Shown here one piece after another: positions 8,917 to 17,331 of a stretch of DNA of 38,041 nt. The translations under genes and the position numbers were made by a program. The stretch comes from Sedimenticola hydrogenitrophicus. Its GTDB lineage: Bacteria; Pseudomonadota; Gammaproteobacteria; Chromatiales; Chromatiaceae. The stretch spans positions 1 to 38,041 of the forward strand of contig NZ_JAQGEI010000045.1 of assembly GCF_029017505.1 (NCBI RefSeq). Direction: 5' to 3'. Each line of letters begins with the position of its first letter. The stretch's first letter is position 1. Under the pieces are notes generated by a model that worked only from the letters and a program-made list of their open reading frames with translations, did not search any database and had not been told where the DNA came from.

Positions 8917-9037
8917 CGAGGGATTCCTGGCGCCAGGTGGTGATATAGTCTTACCGGCGGGTCGGCCGCCAGGAGTCGCCCGACAGCCAAATCAACCGGC
9001 CGCGCCGGTTACAACACACAGCTAGATGGAAAAGTGC

Positions 9038-10219
9038 ATGAGTAACAAAGACGTGAAAGACCCGGACAAGGATGAGGCAGCGGCGGCGCTGGAGCAGGGG
9101 TCGCAGATCGAGGATGCCGAAATCATCGCACAAACGCCGGCCAAACGGGCGCCGTCCGGTGGCGCCGCCTCCGCTCTGCCAAAATGGTCCCTGGCGCTCT
9201 CACTGGTGGCGCTGGTGGTGCTGTTCGGGGCGCTGGTGTTCGGCTATCAGTACGGCAGCGCGCTGCAGGCCTCGCTGCTGCAGATGAACGCGGCACTGGG
9301 CAAGGCGGATACGCAACAGCAGGCACTGCAGGAGAGACTGTCGGCGGTGGCCGAGGCGTTCGAACGGCAGAAGCAGGAGATCGAAGGTCAGCGTAGCGCG
9401 CTGCTGGCGCAGGAACAGAAGCTGGCCGATGAGCGCGAGCGCCTGAACCGGCAGGCCGGCGAGATGCAGCAGTCCCTGGAGGCGGTTTACAGTCGGGTCG
9501 GGCGCAGCAGCAACGCCTGGATGGCGGCCGAGGCCGAGTACCTGATCCGGGTGGCCAATCACCGTCTGCAACTGACCGGAGATGTGGAGACTGCCATCCG
9601 CGCCCTGCAGGCGGCGGATGGCCGCCTGCGCGACAGCGGCGATCCGGGCTGGATCGAGGTGCGCGGGCTGCTGGCCAAGGAGATCGCGACCCTGAAGGGG
9701 GTGGAGCGGCTGGATCGGGTGGGGCTGTCGGCCAGACTGAGTGGCCTGAAGGGGCAGGTGGCAGCGCTGAAGATGGTCGGACTCGCGTATACACCCGCAC
9801 AGCCGGCCGCGGACGACGCACAAACGGAGAGCGACGGGCGTAGCCTCGAAAGCCTGCTCAAGGATGGCTGGAAGGGCTTCAAATCGGTCATGGTGATCCG
9901 GCATCGCGACAAACCGGTCAGCGCCATGCTGCCGCCGGAGCAGCAGTTCTTCGTCTACCAGAACCTTGAACTGCAGCTGGAGGCGGCGCGACTGGCGCTG
10001 CTGAAAGGCGATCCGCAACTCTATGCCGACAGCCTCGACCAGGCGGCCGGCTGGCTCGGTGAGTTCTTCGAGGCCGACGCGGCCACCACCCAGGCGGCGC
10101 AGCAGGAGATCGCCGCCCTGCGGGCGGTTGAGCTGCAGCCCCGGCTGCCGGACATCTCCCGCTCCCTGGCGGCGCTGCAGGCGCGCCTGAAGGCGGCCGC
10201 TGAAGAGGGTGGCCAATGA
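9038..10219 (+). CDS. hemX: HemX-type membrane protein
   Basis: A 393-residue protein of the HemX family often mislabelled as uroporphyrinogen-III methyltransferase; no SAM-methyltransferase motif is present. A cytoplasmic acidic N-terminus is followed by one transmembrane helix (WSLALSLVALVVLFGALVF, about 50-70), a long coiled coil (about 85-155) and a conserved C-terminal region. The frame is open from ATG 9026, but ATG 9038 has GGAAA at proper distance, so I use it. Its stop overlaps the hemY start (ATGA). A role in organising or regulating tetrapyrrole synthesis is assumed from context only. Confidence 0.88.
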   Translation: MSNKDVKDPDKDEAAAALEQGSQIEDAEIIAQTPAKRAPSGGAASALPKWSLALSLVALVVLFGALVFGYQYGSALQASLLQMNAALGKADTQQQALQERLSAVAEAFERQKQEIEGQRSALLAQEQKLADERERLNRQAGEMQQSLEAVYSRVGRSSNAWMAAEAEYLIRVANHRLQLTGDVETAIRALQAADGRLRDSGDPGWIEVRGLLAKEIATLKGVERLDRVGLSARLSGLKGQVAALKMVGLAYTPAQPAADDAQTESDGRSLESLLKDGWKGFKSVMVIRHRDKPVSAMLPPEQQFFVYQNLELQLEAARLALLKGDPQLYADSLDQAAGWLGEFFEADAATTQAAQQEIAALRAVELQPRLPDISRSLAALQARLKAAAEEGGQ

Positions 10220-11499
10220 GAATACTGATACTGGGACTGCTCGGCCTGGCCGCCTCCGTGCTGCTGGCGCTGGCGGTGAAAGAGGACAACGGCTATATCC
10301 TGATCGGCTACGGCCAGTGGACCGTCGAAGGGAGTCTGGCCCTTTTCCTGCTGCTGAATCTGCTGCTGTTCGGGGCGCTCTACCTGACCCTGCGGCTGCT
10401 CTCGCGGATCGGCGCAACCCCGCGCAAGCTGCACGACTGGCGTGAACAGCGTGGTGCCCGGCGCGCCCGCAAGGCCCTGACCCAGGGGCTGGTCGAGCTC
10501 TCCGAGGGTAACTGGCGACGGGCGGAGCGGGACCTGGTGCGCTTTGCCGGCAAATCGGAAACCCCGCTGCTCAACTACCTGGCGGCGGCCCGCTCCGCCC
10601 AGCAGCAGGACGCCCATGAGCGGCGCGATCACTACCTGCAGCTGGCCCATGAAAGCATGCCCGCGGCCGACGTGGCGGTGGGCCTGACCCAGGCCGAGCT
10701 GCAGCTCGACCACGCCCAGCTGGAGCAGGCGCTGGCCACCCTGAAGCATCTGCGCGAGATCGCCCCGCGCCATACCCATGTACTGAAACTGCTCAAGGAG
10801 CTATACCAGCGGCTGGATGACTGGCAGGAGCTGGGCCAGCTGCTGCCGGAGCTGAAGAAGCGCAAGGTGATCGAACCCGAGGAACTGAGCGCGCTGGAGC
10901 TGCGGGTGTACCAGCATCAGCTCAGCGGTGCCGCCCAGGATGAGAATCTCATGCTGCTGCAGACGGTGTGGAACCGTATCCCCGGGGTGGTTCGCTTCCG
11001 CGAGGAGATGGTCACCACCTATGTCAATTACCTGATGAACCGGAATGACCATGCTCAGGTCGAGCGCACCCTGCGCGACGCCATCGACCGCCAGTGGAGT
11101 GATGACCTGGTGGAGCTCTATGGCCGGATACCGGCCAACGACAGCGCCCGCAAGTTGTCCGTGGCCGAGGGCTGGCTGAAGGCGCGGCCGCGCAACCCCG
11201 TGCTGCTGCTGACCCTGGGCCGGCTCTGCCTGGGCAACAAGCTGTGGGGCAAGGCACGTACCTACCTGGAGGCGAGCATCGGTATCGAACCGAGCAGCGA
11301 CGCCTACCGGGCGCTGGGCGCGCTGCTGGAGAAGATGGATGAAAAAGAGAAGGCCCTGAGCTGCTTCAAGGCCGGCCTGGAGCTGAGCAGTGCACATGCG
11401 GCGCCATTGGAGCTGCCCGCCTCGCTGAAACTGCCGTCCGGCAAGACGGACAACGGGGAAGCCGAGCGGCCCAAGCTGGAAGTGGTCAACAAGCAGTAA
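10216..11499 (+). CDS. hemY: HemY-type TPR membrane protein
   Basis: A 427-residue HemY_N-family protein. Two N-terminal membrane segments (about 3-20 and 42-62) flank the conserved periplasmic NGYILIGYGQWTVE, and TPR-like helices fill the cytoplasmic remainder. This proteobacterial HemY is not protoporphyrinogen oxidase. The ATG overlaps the hemX stop by 4 bases, so the two are coupled. hemX and hemY regularly follow hemCD in gammaproteobacteria, implying a shared but still undefined role in haem synthesis. Confidence 0.92.
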   Translation: MRILILGLLGLAASVLLALAVKEDNGYILIGYGQWTVEGSLALFLLLNLLLFGALYLTLRLLSRIGATPRKLHDWREQRGARRARKALTQGLVELSEGNWRRAERDLVRFAGKSETPLLNYLAAARSAQQQDAHERRDHYLQLAHESMPAADVAVGLTQAELQLDHAQLEQALATLKHLREIAPRHTHVLKLLKELYQRLDDWQELGQLLPELKKRKVIEPEELSALELRVYQHQLSGAAQDENLMLLQTVWNRIPGVVRFREEMVTTYVNYLMNRNDHAQVERTLRDAIDRQWSDDLVELYGRIPANDSARKLSVAEGWLKARPRNPVLLLTLGRLCLGNKLWGKARTYLEASIGIEPSSDAYRALGALLEKMDEKEKALSCFKAGLELSSAHAAPLELPASLKLPSGKTDNGEAERPKLEVVNKQ

Positions 11500-11534
11500 G
11501 AGGTTTCAGGGGTCATCCGCAAGGGGTCGGAGGT

Positions 11535-11737
11535 GAATGGCACTTACTTAAGCCAAGAACCACCGTCATCCCGGCGCAGGCCGGGATCCAGGCTGCTTAA
11601 CAGTGGCGGTATTCCTGGATTATTCGCTTCGCTCACCCTTCGGGCCGACTTTCAGTCGTTCAACGCGCTTCGCGCTTTTGTCCGGCCTGCGCCGGAATGA
11701 CGAAAATCCTGCAATTCGCCTTAAGTAAGTGCCATTC
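11535..11737. mobile_element. MITE with 11-bp target duplication (copy 2)
   Basis: A 203-bp element with perfect terminal inverted repeats GAATGGCACTTACTTAAG, flanked by an exact 11-bp direct repeat GGGTCGGAGGT (11524-11534 and 11738-11748). The interior carries CGTCATCCCGGCGCAGG / CCTGCGCCGGAATGACG arms around a core with TTCGCTTCGCTCACCCTTC. It has no open frame of note. The 11-bp duplication and short symmetric ends suggest mobilisation by an IS4-like transposase, which is inference. Confidence 0.82.
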
Positions 11738-11777
11738 GGGTCGGAGGTTAACTGAACTATATACCGCTGCGGAGGCC

Positions 11778-11855
11778 GTAGGGTGCCGGTGAGCTTGCGA
11801 ACCGCCCGCTGGCACCCCCCATGCGATGCGGTTCGCTTCACTCACCGCATCCTAC
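11778..11855. repeat. Imperfect inverted repeat
   Basis: GTAGGGTGCCGGTGAGCTTG at the left and CACTCACCGCATCCTAC at the right are complementary with mismatches, with further GC-rich pairing inside. It belongs to the general class of GTAGG...CCTAC intergenic repeats seen throughout this window. The remaining bases to 11913 show nothing recognisable. Confidence 0.55.
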
Positions 11856-11913
11856 AATTCTACAACCGGACTCGCGTCCCGTTGTAGGCACGGCGTCAGC
11901 GTGAATTTCCCGG

Positions 11914-12927
11914 TTACTTGTTCGGATTGTCCTGGGCCCACTCGAAGACGTCGGAGAACATCCGCTCCCGGTCCAGTCCGGCGGCCGCGAAGGCGTCGCG
12001 GGCGGCAAAAATCATTACCGGCGGGCCGCTCATGTAGAGGTCGAACGGGCTCATGTCCGGGTGGTCCCGCAGCACCGCCTCGTGCACGAAGCCCCGCTCC
12101 CCCTGCCAGTCGGGGTCCGGCTCCGAGAGTACCGCCTTGAAGCTGAGCTGGGGGTGTTCCCGGGCCCACCGCTGCGCCAGCCCACCGAGATAGAGGTCCT
12201 GTTCGCTGCGCACCCCCCAATAGAGATGGATGGGGCGCGGGTCGCCGATATGAAAGGCGTGCTCAATCACCGCCTTGAGCGGAGCGAAGCCGGTACCGCC
12301 GGCCATGAAGATCAGCGGTCGCTGTGAATCCTCGCGCAGATAGAAGCCGCCCATGGGCGCGGCGATCTCCTGGCGGTCGCCCACCCGCATCTTGTCGAAC
12401 ACATAGTCGGTGAACTCGCCGCCCGGGACATGGCGGATGTGCAGTTCGATCAGTTCGTCGTGGTGCGGGGCGTTGGCCATGGAGAAGGCGCGGCGCCGGC
12501 CATCCTCGAGGATGAAATCGAGATACTGGCCGGCCAGATACTGCAGCCGCTCGTTCTCCGGCAGGCGCAGGAACACCTGCATCACATCATGGGAGAGCCG
12601 CTCCATCTGTTCCACCGAACAGATCAGGTTGCGGATCTCCTCGTCCGCCTCGCCCTCGATCTCATGGGCGCGCAGGGTGATATCGCTGCCGGGCATCGCC
12701 TGGCAGGTCAGGCAGTAGTCGTCCGGCCGGTTGCTGGTGACCACCTCATCGTCGTCCGGATAGATGACGCTGCCGGATACCAGGGTGCTGGCGCAGCTGC
12801 CGCAGGCGCCGTTGCGGCAGCCGTAGGGCAGGGCGATGCCGTGACGGTCGGCGGCCTCCAGGATGGTTTCCCCCTTTTCTGTGGTAAAAGTGTGTCCACT
12901 GGGTTCTAACGTGACGACAAAACTCAT
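11914..12927 (-). CDS. 2Fe-2S ferredoxin / FAD-NAD(P)H oxidoreductase
   Basis: A 337-residue electron-transfer flavoprotein of the type annotated CDP-6-deoxy-delta-3,4-glucoseen reductase. An N-terminal plant-type ferredoxin domain has C37, C42, C45 and C75. Next come an FAD-binding barrel with RAFSMANAP and an NAD(P) domain with GGTGFAPLKAVIEH. Such genes recur near ubiD in gammaproteobacteria, as here (1.9 kb away), so a role in quinone synthesis or flavin reduction has been suspected for them. The deoxysugar function is unlikely, since no deoxysugar genes are nearby. GAAGGAA precedes the ATG. Confidence 0.9.
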   Translation of the reverse strand: MSFVVTLEPSGHTFTTEKGETILEAADRHGIALPYGCRNGACGSCASTLVSGSVIYPDDDEVVTSNRPDDYCLTCQAMPGSDITLRAHEIEGEADEEIRNLICSVEQMERLSHDVMQVFLRLPENERLQYLAGQYLDFILEDGRRRAFSMANAPHHDELIELHIRHVPGGEFTDYVFDKMRVGDRQEIAAPMGGFYLREDSQRPLIFMAGGTGFAPLKAVIEHAFHIGDPRPIHLYWGVRSEQDLYLGGLAQRWAREHPQLSFKAVLSEPDPDWQGERGFVHEAVLRDHPDMSPFDLYMSGPPVMIFAARDAFAAAGLDRERMFSDVFEWAQDNPNK

Positions 12928-12995
12928 AAAATTCCTTCGGTTTTCATTAGTGTATCGCGAAATTCTCTACTATTTTACTGTGAAATACAAAGGCC

Positions 12996-13859
12996 ATGGC
13001 GCATAAAGTGATTATAGGTTGCGGCTATCTGGGGACGCGGGTGGCGCTGGCCTGCCGGCGACAGGGGGCGCCGGTGACCGGCGTGGTGCGGAGCACGGCC
13101 AGTGCCGAGGGGTTGCGGGCGGCGGGGATCGAGGCCGCTGTCCTCGACTTGGATCAGCCACTGATCGACGCCCCGGCGTTGCAGGATAGCGAGCTGTTCT
13201 ATTTTGCGCCACCGCCTGGAGAAGGGGTGGAGGAGACCCGGGTCCGGCAGCTCATCGCGGGTTTTGAGCAATTCGGCCAGCCGCGGCGCGTCGTCTATCT
13301 GAGTACCACCGGGGTCTACGGCGACTGTGCCGGTGCCTGGGTGGACGAGACGCGGCCGGTCAATCCCCGGGTGGACCGGGCCCGGCGGCGCTGGGATGGC
13401 GAGCAGCGGTTCGCCGCCTGGAGCCGTGCCACCGGCGACGAACTGGTGATTCTGCGGGTGGCGGGCATCTACGGGCCGGGCAAGCTGCCGCTGGCGCGCC
13501 TGCGGCGGGGTGAGCCGACGCTGCGGGAGTCCGAGGCGCCCTATACCAACCGCATCCATATCGATGACCTGGTGGGGGTCTGCCTGGCGGCCCTGGCGCG
13601 CGGCGGCGATGGCGAGGTCTACAACGCGAGCGACGGTGCACCCGGCAATATGACCGACTATTTCAACCAGGTGGCCGACTGGGCCGGGCTGCCGCGTCCG
13701 CCGCAGATTCCGCTGGCCGAAGCCACGAACCGGCTGTCGGTCGGCATGCTCTCCTATCTGCAAGAGTCGCGACGGCTGGACAGCGGCAAGCTGCGGCGCG
13801 AGCTGGGGGTGGAGTTGCGCTACCCGGACCTGGCGAGCGGTCTCGCGGCGTGTCGCTGA
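12996..13859 (+). CDS. NAD-dependent epimerase/SDR protein (YeeZ-like)
   Basis: A 287-residue extended short-chain dehydrogenase. The N-terminal nucleotide motif is GCGYLGTRVAL. The catalytic-region strand RVVYLSTTGVYGD has the tyrosine, but the expected YxxxK is degenerate (VDETRP...RRRWDGE), as in atypical SDRs. RVAGIYGPGKLPL and NRIHIDDLV are typical of the NAD-dependent epimerase group. It diverges from the reductase gene with 68 bp between starts, so they share a promoter region. Substrate unknown. Confidence 0.87.
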   Translation: MAHKVIIGCGYLGTRVALACRRQGAPVTGVVRSTASAEGLRAAGIEAAVLDLDQPLIDAPALQDSELFYFAPPPGEGVEETRVRQLIAGFEQFGQPRRVVYLSTTGVYGDCAGAWVDETRPVNPRVDRARRRWDGEQRFAAWSRATGDELVILRVAGIYGPGKLPLARLRRGEPTLRESEAPYTNRIHIDDLVGVCLAALARGGDGEVYNASDGAPGNMTDYFNQVADWAGLPRPPQIPLAEATNRLSVGMLSYLQESRRLDSGKLRRELGVELRYPDLASGLAACR

Positions 13860-13906
13860 GGCGGGCGGCGCGGTCAGCCGCGAGGAGGGTGATTGCCGCT
13901 CCACCA

Positions 13907-13978
13907 GGGGTCGGAGTCAAATCAGTTACAGTGGCGCCATTCCATTCGACCACGGCCGTTTAATTTGACTCCGACCCC
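13907..13978. repeat. 72-bp inverted repeat, GGGGTCGGAGTCAAAT arms
   Basis: Perfect 16-bp arms GGGGTCGGAGTCAAAT and ATTTGACTCCGACCCC enclose 40 bp. A shorter relative lies at 21942-21991, and single arms border the 11-bp-duplication MITEs. I recall similar GGGGTC-GAGTCAAATT ends beside Y1-type transposase genes in gammaproteobacteria, so this may be a remnant of such an element. No transposase is present here. Confidence 0.65.
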
Positions 13979-13986
13979 GCGGTTTC

Positions 13987-14064
13987 GTAGGGGCAACCCC
14001 CCGTGGTTGCCCGGACGATAGTGATGCCGTTGAAAATGGGCAGGCACAGGGGCCTGCCCCTACC
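13987..14064. repeat. Pair of small GC-rich hairpins
   Basis: GGGGCAACCCCCCGTGGTTGCCC and GGCAGGCACAGGGGCCTGCC are two short inverted repeats of the GTAGGGGCA...TGCCC kind. A relative lies at 19460-19482 upstream of the GIDE-type gene. No gene is visible between 13979 and 14153. Confidence 0.55.
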
Positions 14065-14153
14065 CTGCCCAATTCTGGATCAGCAGGCACCAAACAACTG
14101 TTCGACCAGTGGATCCTGTAAGCCCGGAACACGGGTACGTCATTCGAATCGGC

Positions 14154-14783
14154 CTACTGCTCCTCCAGCCACTCCAGGATCGGATCCCAGAGTTCAATGT
14201 CCTGCCACACCTGGGAGGGGGCCATCTCGAAGATCCCCAGGCCGCGCTCGGCGGCGCGGATGTAGTTCTGGCTCTCCCGCAGGTGGGTCAGGAACGGCAG
14301 TTGCAGGTGCCCCAGGTAGGTCTCCAGCTCCCGGTAGATCAGGGTATTCTCCCGAGACCGGTTGGCGACGATGGCGATGCGGGTCTGTTTGCGGGTGACC
14401 CGGCCACTCTTCAGCAGCTCCTCCAGGAAGCGGCTGCAGGCACGGATGTCGATGGGTGAGGGGAGCACCGGTACAATCAGCGACTGGACCTGTTTCAGCA
14501 TCTGGTTGATGACCGGACCGTGGGTACCGGCGGGGGCGTCCATGACCAGGTAATCGGTGCCCTTGGCCGGCTGTACCCACCCCTGGGTGGCGTCGATCCC
14601 CTCGATGTTGGGTATCCCCACATAGTCCTTGCGCGCTTCCAGCCAGTCCAGCGAAGATCCCTGGGGGTCGAAGTCGGCGAGCGCCACCGTCGCGCCATCA
14701 TCGGCAAACCAGGTGGCGATATTGGTCGCCAGCGTGGTCTTGCCGCAGCCCCCCTTGGCATTCATCAGCATGATGGTGCGCAT
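14154..14783 (-). CDS. Orphan ParA/MinD-family ATPase
   Basis: A 209-residue P-loop ATPase with the deviant Walker A motif KGGCGKTT (K10, K15), switch I region ADFDPQGSSLDWL and Walker B-like DYLVMDAPAG. This is the short ParA type without a DNA-binding domain. I start at ATG 14783 because AGGAG sits 7 bases upstream; the GTG two codons earlier is too close to that site. No parB, parS or cell-division partner is adjacent, so it is probably a positioning or partitioning ATPase for an unknown cargo. It is followed on the same strand only by repeats. Confidence 0.88.
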   Translation of the reverse strand: MRTIMLMNAKGGCGKTTLATNIATWFADDGATVALADFDPQGSSLDWLEARKDYVGIPNIEGIDATQGWVQPAKGTDYLVMDAPAGTHGPVINQMLKQVQSLIVPVLPSPIDIRACSRFLEELLKSGRVTRKQTRIAIVANRSRENTLIYRELETYLGHLQLPFLTHLRESQNYIRAAERGLGIFEMAPSQVWQDIELWDPILEWLEEQ

Positions 14784-14847
14784 CTTCACTCTCCTCTCTT
14801 CTTGTTATCGTTGGTCCGCAATTATAGCCCCAGACCGGTAGGGGGGT

Positions 14848-16326
14848 TCAATCACCCGGAATCGGAATCTCCAGACTCTCCCAGATTTCATCCACCCGTT
14901 GCTTCACCGCCGCGTCCATGGCGATGGGCCGGCCCCATTCGCGCGTGGTCTCCCCCGGCCACTTGTTGGTGGCATCGAAACCGATCTTGGAGCCGAGCCC
15001 GGAGACCGGCGAGGCGAAGTCGAGGTAGTCGATGGGCGTGTTCTCGATCAGGGTGGTGTCGCGGGCCGGGTCCATGCGCGTGGTCATGGCCCAGATCACG
15101 TCGTTCCAGTCGCGCACGTTGACGTCGTCGTCGGTGACGATGACGAACTTGGTGTACATGAACTGGCGCAGGAACGACCAGATCCCCAGCATCACCCGCT
15201 TGGCGTGGCCCGGGTACTGCTTCTTCATCGACACCACCGCCATGCGGTAGGAGCAGCCCTCCGGCGGCAGGTAGAAGTCGACGATCTCCGGGAACTGCTT
15301 CTGCAGGATCGGCACGAACACCTCGTTCAGCGCCACCCCGAGGATGGCCGGCTCGTCCGGCGGCCGGCCGGTGTAGGTGCTGTGGTAGATCGGGTCTTGG
15401 CGCCGGGTGATGCGCTCGATGGTGAATACCGGGAACCGGTCCACCTCGTTGTAGTAGCCGGTGTGGTCGCCGAACGGTCCCTCCGGGGCGAAGTCGTCGG
15501 GATAGAGGTGGCCCTCCAGTACGAACTCGGCCGCGGCCGGCACCTGCAGCTCGTTGCCCAGGCAGCGCGCCACCTCGGTGCGGCTGCCGCGCAGCAGCCC
15601 GGCGAAGGCGTACTCGGAGAGGCTGTCCGGCACCGGGGTGACGGCCGCCAGGATGGTGGCCGGGTCGGCCCCCAGGGCGACGCTGACCGGGAACGGCTCG
15701 CCGGGATGGTGCTGCTGCCAGTCGCGGAAGTCCAGGGCGCCGCCGCGGTGCGACAGCCAGCGCATGATCACCCGGTTGTGGCCGATCACCTGCATGCGGT
15801 AGATACCCAGGTTCTGGCGACTCTTCTCCGGGCCGCGGGTGACCACCAGACCCCAGGTGATGAGCGGGCCTGCGTCGCCGGGCCAGCAGGTCTGCACCGG
15901 CAGCGCCCCCAGGTCGACCGCCTCCCCCTCGATCACCACCGCCTGGCAGGGCGGGTGCTTCACCTCCTTGGGCGCCATGTCCAGCACCTTGCGGAACACC
16001 GGCAGCTTGGACCAGGCGTCCTTCATCCCCTTCGGCGGCTCCGGCTCCTTGAGCATGGCCAGCAGCTTGCCCACCTCGCGTAACGCCTCCACCGACTCCT
16101 CGCCCATGCCGAGGGCGACCCGGCGCGGGGTGCCGAACAGGTTGCCCAGCAGCGGGAAGGTGGAGCCCTTGACCCGCTCGAACAGCAGGGCGGGGCCGCC
16201 GGCGCGCAGGGTGCGGTCGCAGATCTCGGTCACCTCCAGGTGGGGGTCCACCTCGATGCTGATCCGCTTCAGCTCCCCCAGGGTCTCCAGTTTGTCGATA
16301 AAGTCACGCAGATCCGAGTATTTCAT
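14848..16326 (-). CDS. ubiD: UbiD 4-hydroxy-3-polyprenylbenzoate decarboxylase
   Basis: Decarboxylates the polyprenylated aromatic ring in ubiquinone synthesis using prenylated FMN supplied by UbiX. At 492 residues it is close to E. coli UbiD. Family segments include [11 protein letters not shown] at the start, the conserved acid-rich [12 protein letters not shown] near the catalytic Glu/Arg network, and [17 protein letters not shown] with metal-binding residues. Two bases outside it begin the CTAGT end of a mobile repeat (16334), so its promoter or leader was probably altered by that insertion. Confidence 0.96.
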   Translation of the reverse strand: MKYSDLRDFIDKLETLGELKRISIEVDPHLEVTEICDRTLRAGGPALLFERVKGSTFPLLGNLFGTPRRVALGMGEESVEALREVGKLLAMLKEPEPPKGMKDAWSKLPVFRKVLDMAPKEVKHPPCQAVVIEGEAVDLGALPVQTCWPGDAGPLITWGLVVTRGPEKSRQNLGIYRMQVIGHNRVIMRWLSHRGGALDFRDWQQHHPGEPFPVSVALGADPATILAAVTPVPDSLSEYAFAGLLRGSRTEVARCLGNELQVPAAAEFVLEGHLYPDDFAPEGPFGDHTGYYNEVDRFPVFTIERITRRQDPIYHSTYTGRPPDEPAILGVALNEVFVPILQKQFPEIVDFYLPPEGCSYRMAVVSMKKQYPGHAKRVMLGIWSFLRQFMYTKFVIVTDDDVNVRDWNDVIWAMTTRMDPARDTTLIENTPIDYLDFASPVSGLGSKIGFDATNKWPGETTREWGRPIAMDAAVKQRVDEIWESLEIPIPGD

Positions 16327-16333
16327 TGGGCCC

Positions 16334-16522
16334 CTAGTACTTGTTCAATTTGATAATGTACTTTTGTAGGGTGGATAAGCGACAGCGCATGCCATCCTCA
16401 GGTCCGTAAACGGTACATCCATGTACCACTCCTCACCACAGCAATGTTGGATGCGCCTACCGGCTTATCCACCCTACGAAACTGAAACAGCTTTACCCGC
16501 CAACATTAAATTGGAACACTAG
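16334..16522. mobile_element. 189-bp composite element with CTAG ends and family A core
   Basis: Begins CTAGT and ends ACTAG. The outer arms (CAATTTGATAATGT at left, ACATTAAATTGG at right) are imperfectly inverted. Inside is a full family A inverted repeat, 16366-16477, between GTAGGGTGGATAAGC and GCTTATCCACCCTAC. The right end overlaps the stop codon of the SH3-domain gene and the left end lies 8 bp from the ubiD start codon. The same outer arms occur at 8595-8916. Confidence 0.65.
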
Positions 16523-17331
16523 ACACGGAAGCCGCCGTAGCGTTTGGCCAGGCGGTAATTTTTGAACGCCACACCGCCGATGAAGCTGACCAGCATGGCC
16601 AGCAGCAACAGCGGCAGTTCCCAGGCCTGGAAGTGCCCCGCGGCGGCCTCGCTGGCGCCTGGGTTGGCGGCCGGGTTTGCGATTGGCGTGGCGGTTTCCG
16701 GGCCGCCGGCCAGCCGGGCGATCTGCTCCAGGCGCTGCTGCAGCTGCCGGTTGGCCTGTTGCAGCGCCTCCAGTTCCGGGTTTGCGGCAGCCGCCGCCAG
16801 CTGCTGCTCCAGCTCGGCAATGCGCCGGGTCAGCGGTTCGTTGTCGTCCCCGGGGAGGTCATTGGTCGACTGTTCACGCTTCAGCAGGGCGTTCTCCGCC
16901 CGGGCGTCGGCCAGCTGCCGCTTGAGTTCGCTCAACCCGGGATCCTCTGGATCGGCGGGTTGCCCCGGTCCCTTGAGCTGGCGTTCGGCGGCGTCCAGTT
17001 GTTGCTGCAGCTGGCTGTTCTTCGCCTGCAGCTCCAGGAGCATCACCCGGGCCGGCTTCTCATCGGTGATGAAACGGTTCTCCACCCAGCCCTCGTCTCC
17101 GTCACCCAGGCGCACCCGGGTGAACTCGCCGCGCTGCTCCAGCCGCTCCAGCGGGGTGTCGCTGGGCAGCACCCGGACCGGCTGACCGGCGGAGTCCGGT
17201 TCGGCATAGAGCCCGGCCAGCAGTTTGTCGGTGATGCGCGCGGCCTGTGCTGTTCCCACCAGCAGCGGGCCGGCCACTGCCGCACCGATCAGCAGGCCCA
17301 GTAGCAGGCCCCTCCGGCCCGTTCTCCTCAT
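16519..17331 (-). CDS. SH3-domain membrane-anchored coiled-coil protein
   Basis: A 270-residue protein of the TIGR04211 (YgiM-like) kind. It has a signal sequence ending around AQAARITDK, a bacterial SH3 domain (about 28-85, with LYAEPDSAG and GWVENRF), a long coiled coil (about 95-190) and a C-terminal transmembrane helix (about 238-255) with a short basic tail. It probably sits in the envelope facing the periplasm. The ATG overlaps the prlC stop (ATGA), so they are translationally coupled. The frame is open much further upstream, but only as a shadow inside prlC. Its stop TAG is provided inside the end of the repeat at 16334-16522. Confidence 0.85.
   Translation of the reverse strand: MRRTGRRGLLLGLLIGAAVAGPLLVGTAQAARITDKLLAGLYAEPDSAGQPVRVLPSDTPLERLEQRGEFTRVRLGDGDEGWVENRFITDEKPARVMLLELQAKNSQLQQQLDAAERQLKGPGQPADPEDPGLSELKRQLADARAENALLKREQSTNDLPGDDNEPLTRRIAELEQQLAAAAANPELEALQQANRQLQQRLEQIARLAGGPETATPIANPAANPGASEAAAGHFQAWELPLLLLAMLVSFIGGVAFKNYRLAKRYGGFRV

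Noticed and set aside
9026-10219. HemX as uroporphyrinogen-III C-methyltransferase
   Set aside because: The protein is a membrane anchor plus coiled coil without any SAM-methyltransferase motif; the label is a known annotation carry-over.
11914-12927. A deoxysugar biosynthesis reductase (AscD)
   Set aside because: No CDP-sugar genes are nearby and the genomic context is ubiD, so only the generic oxidoreductase call is kept.
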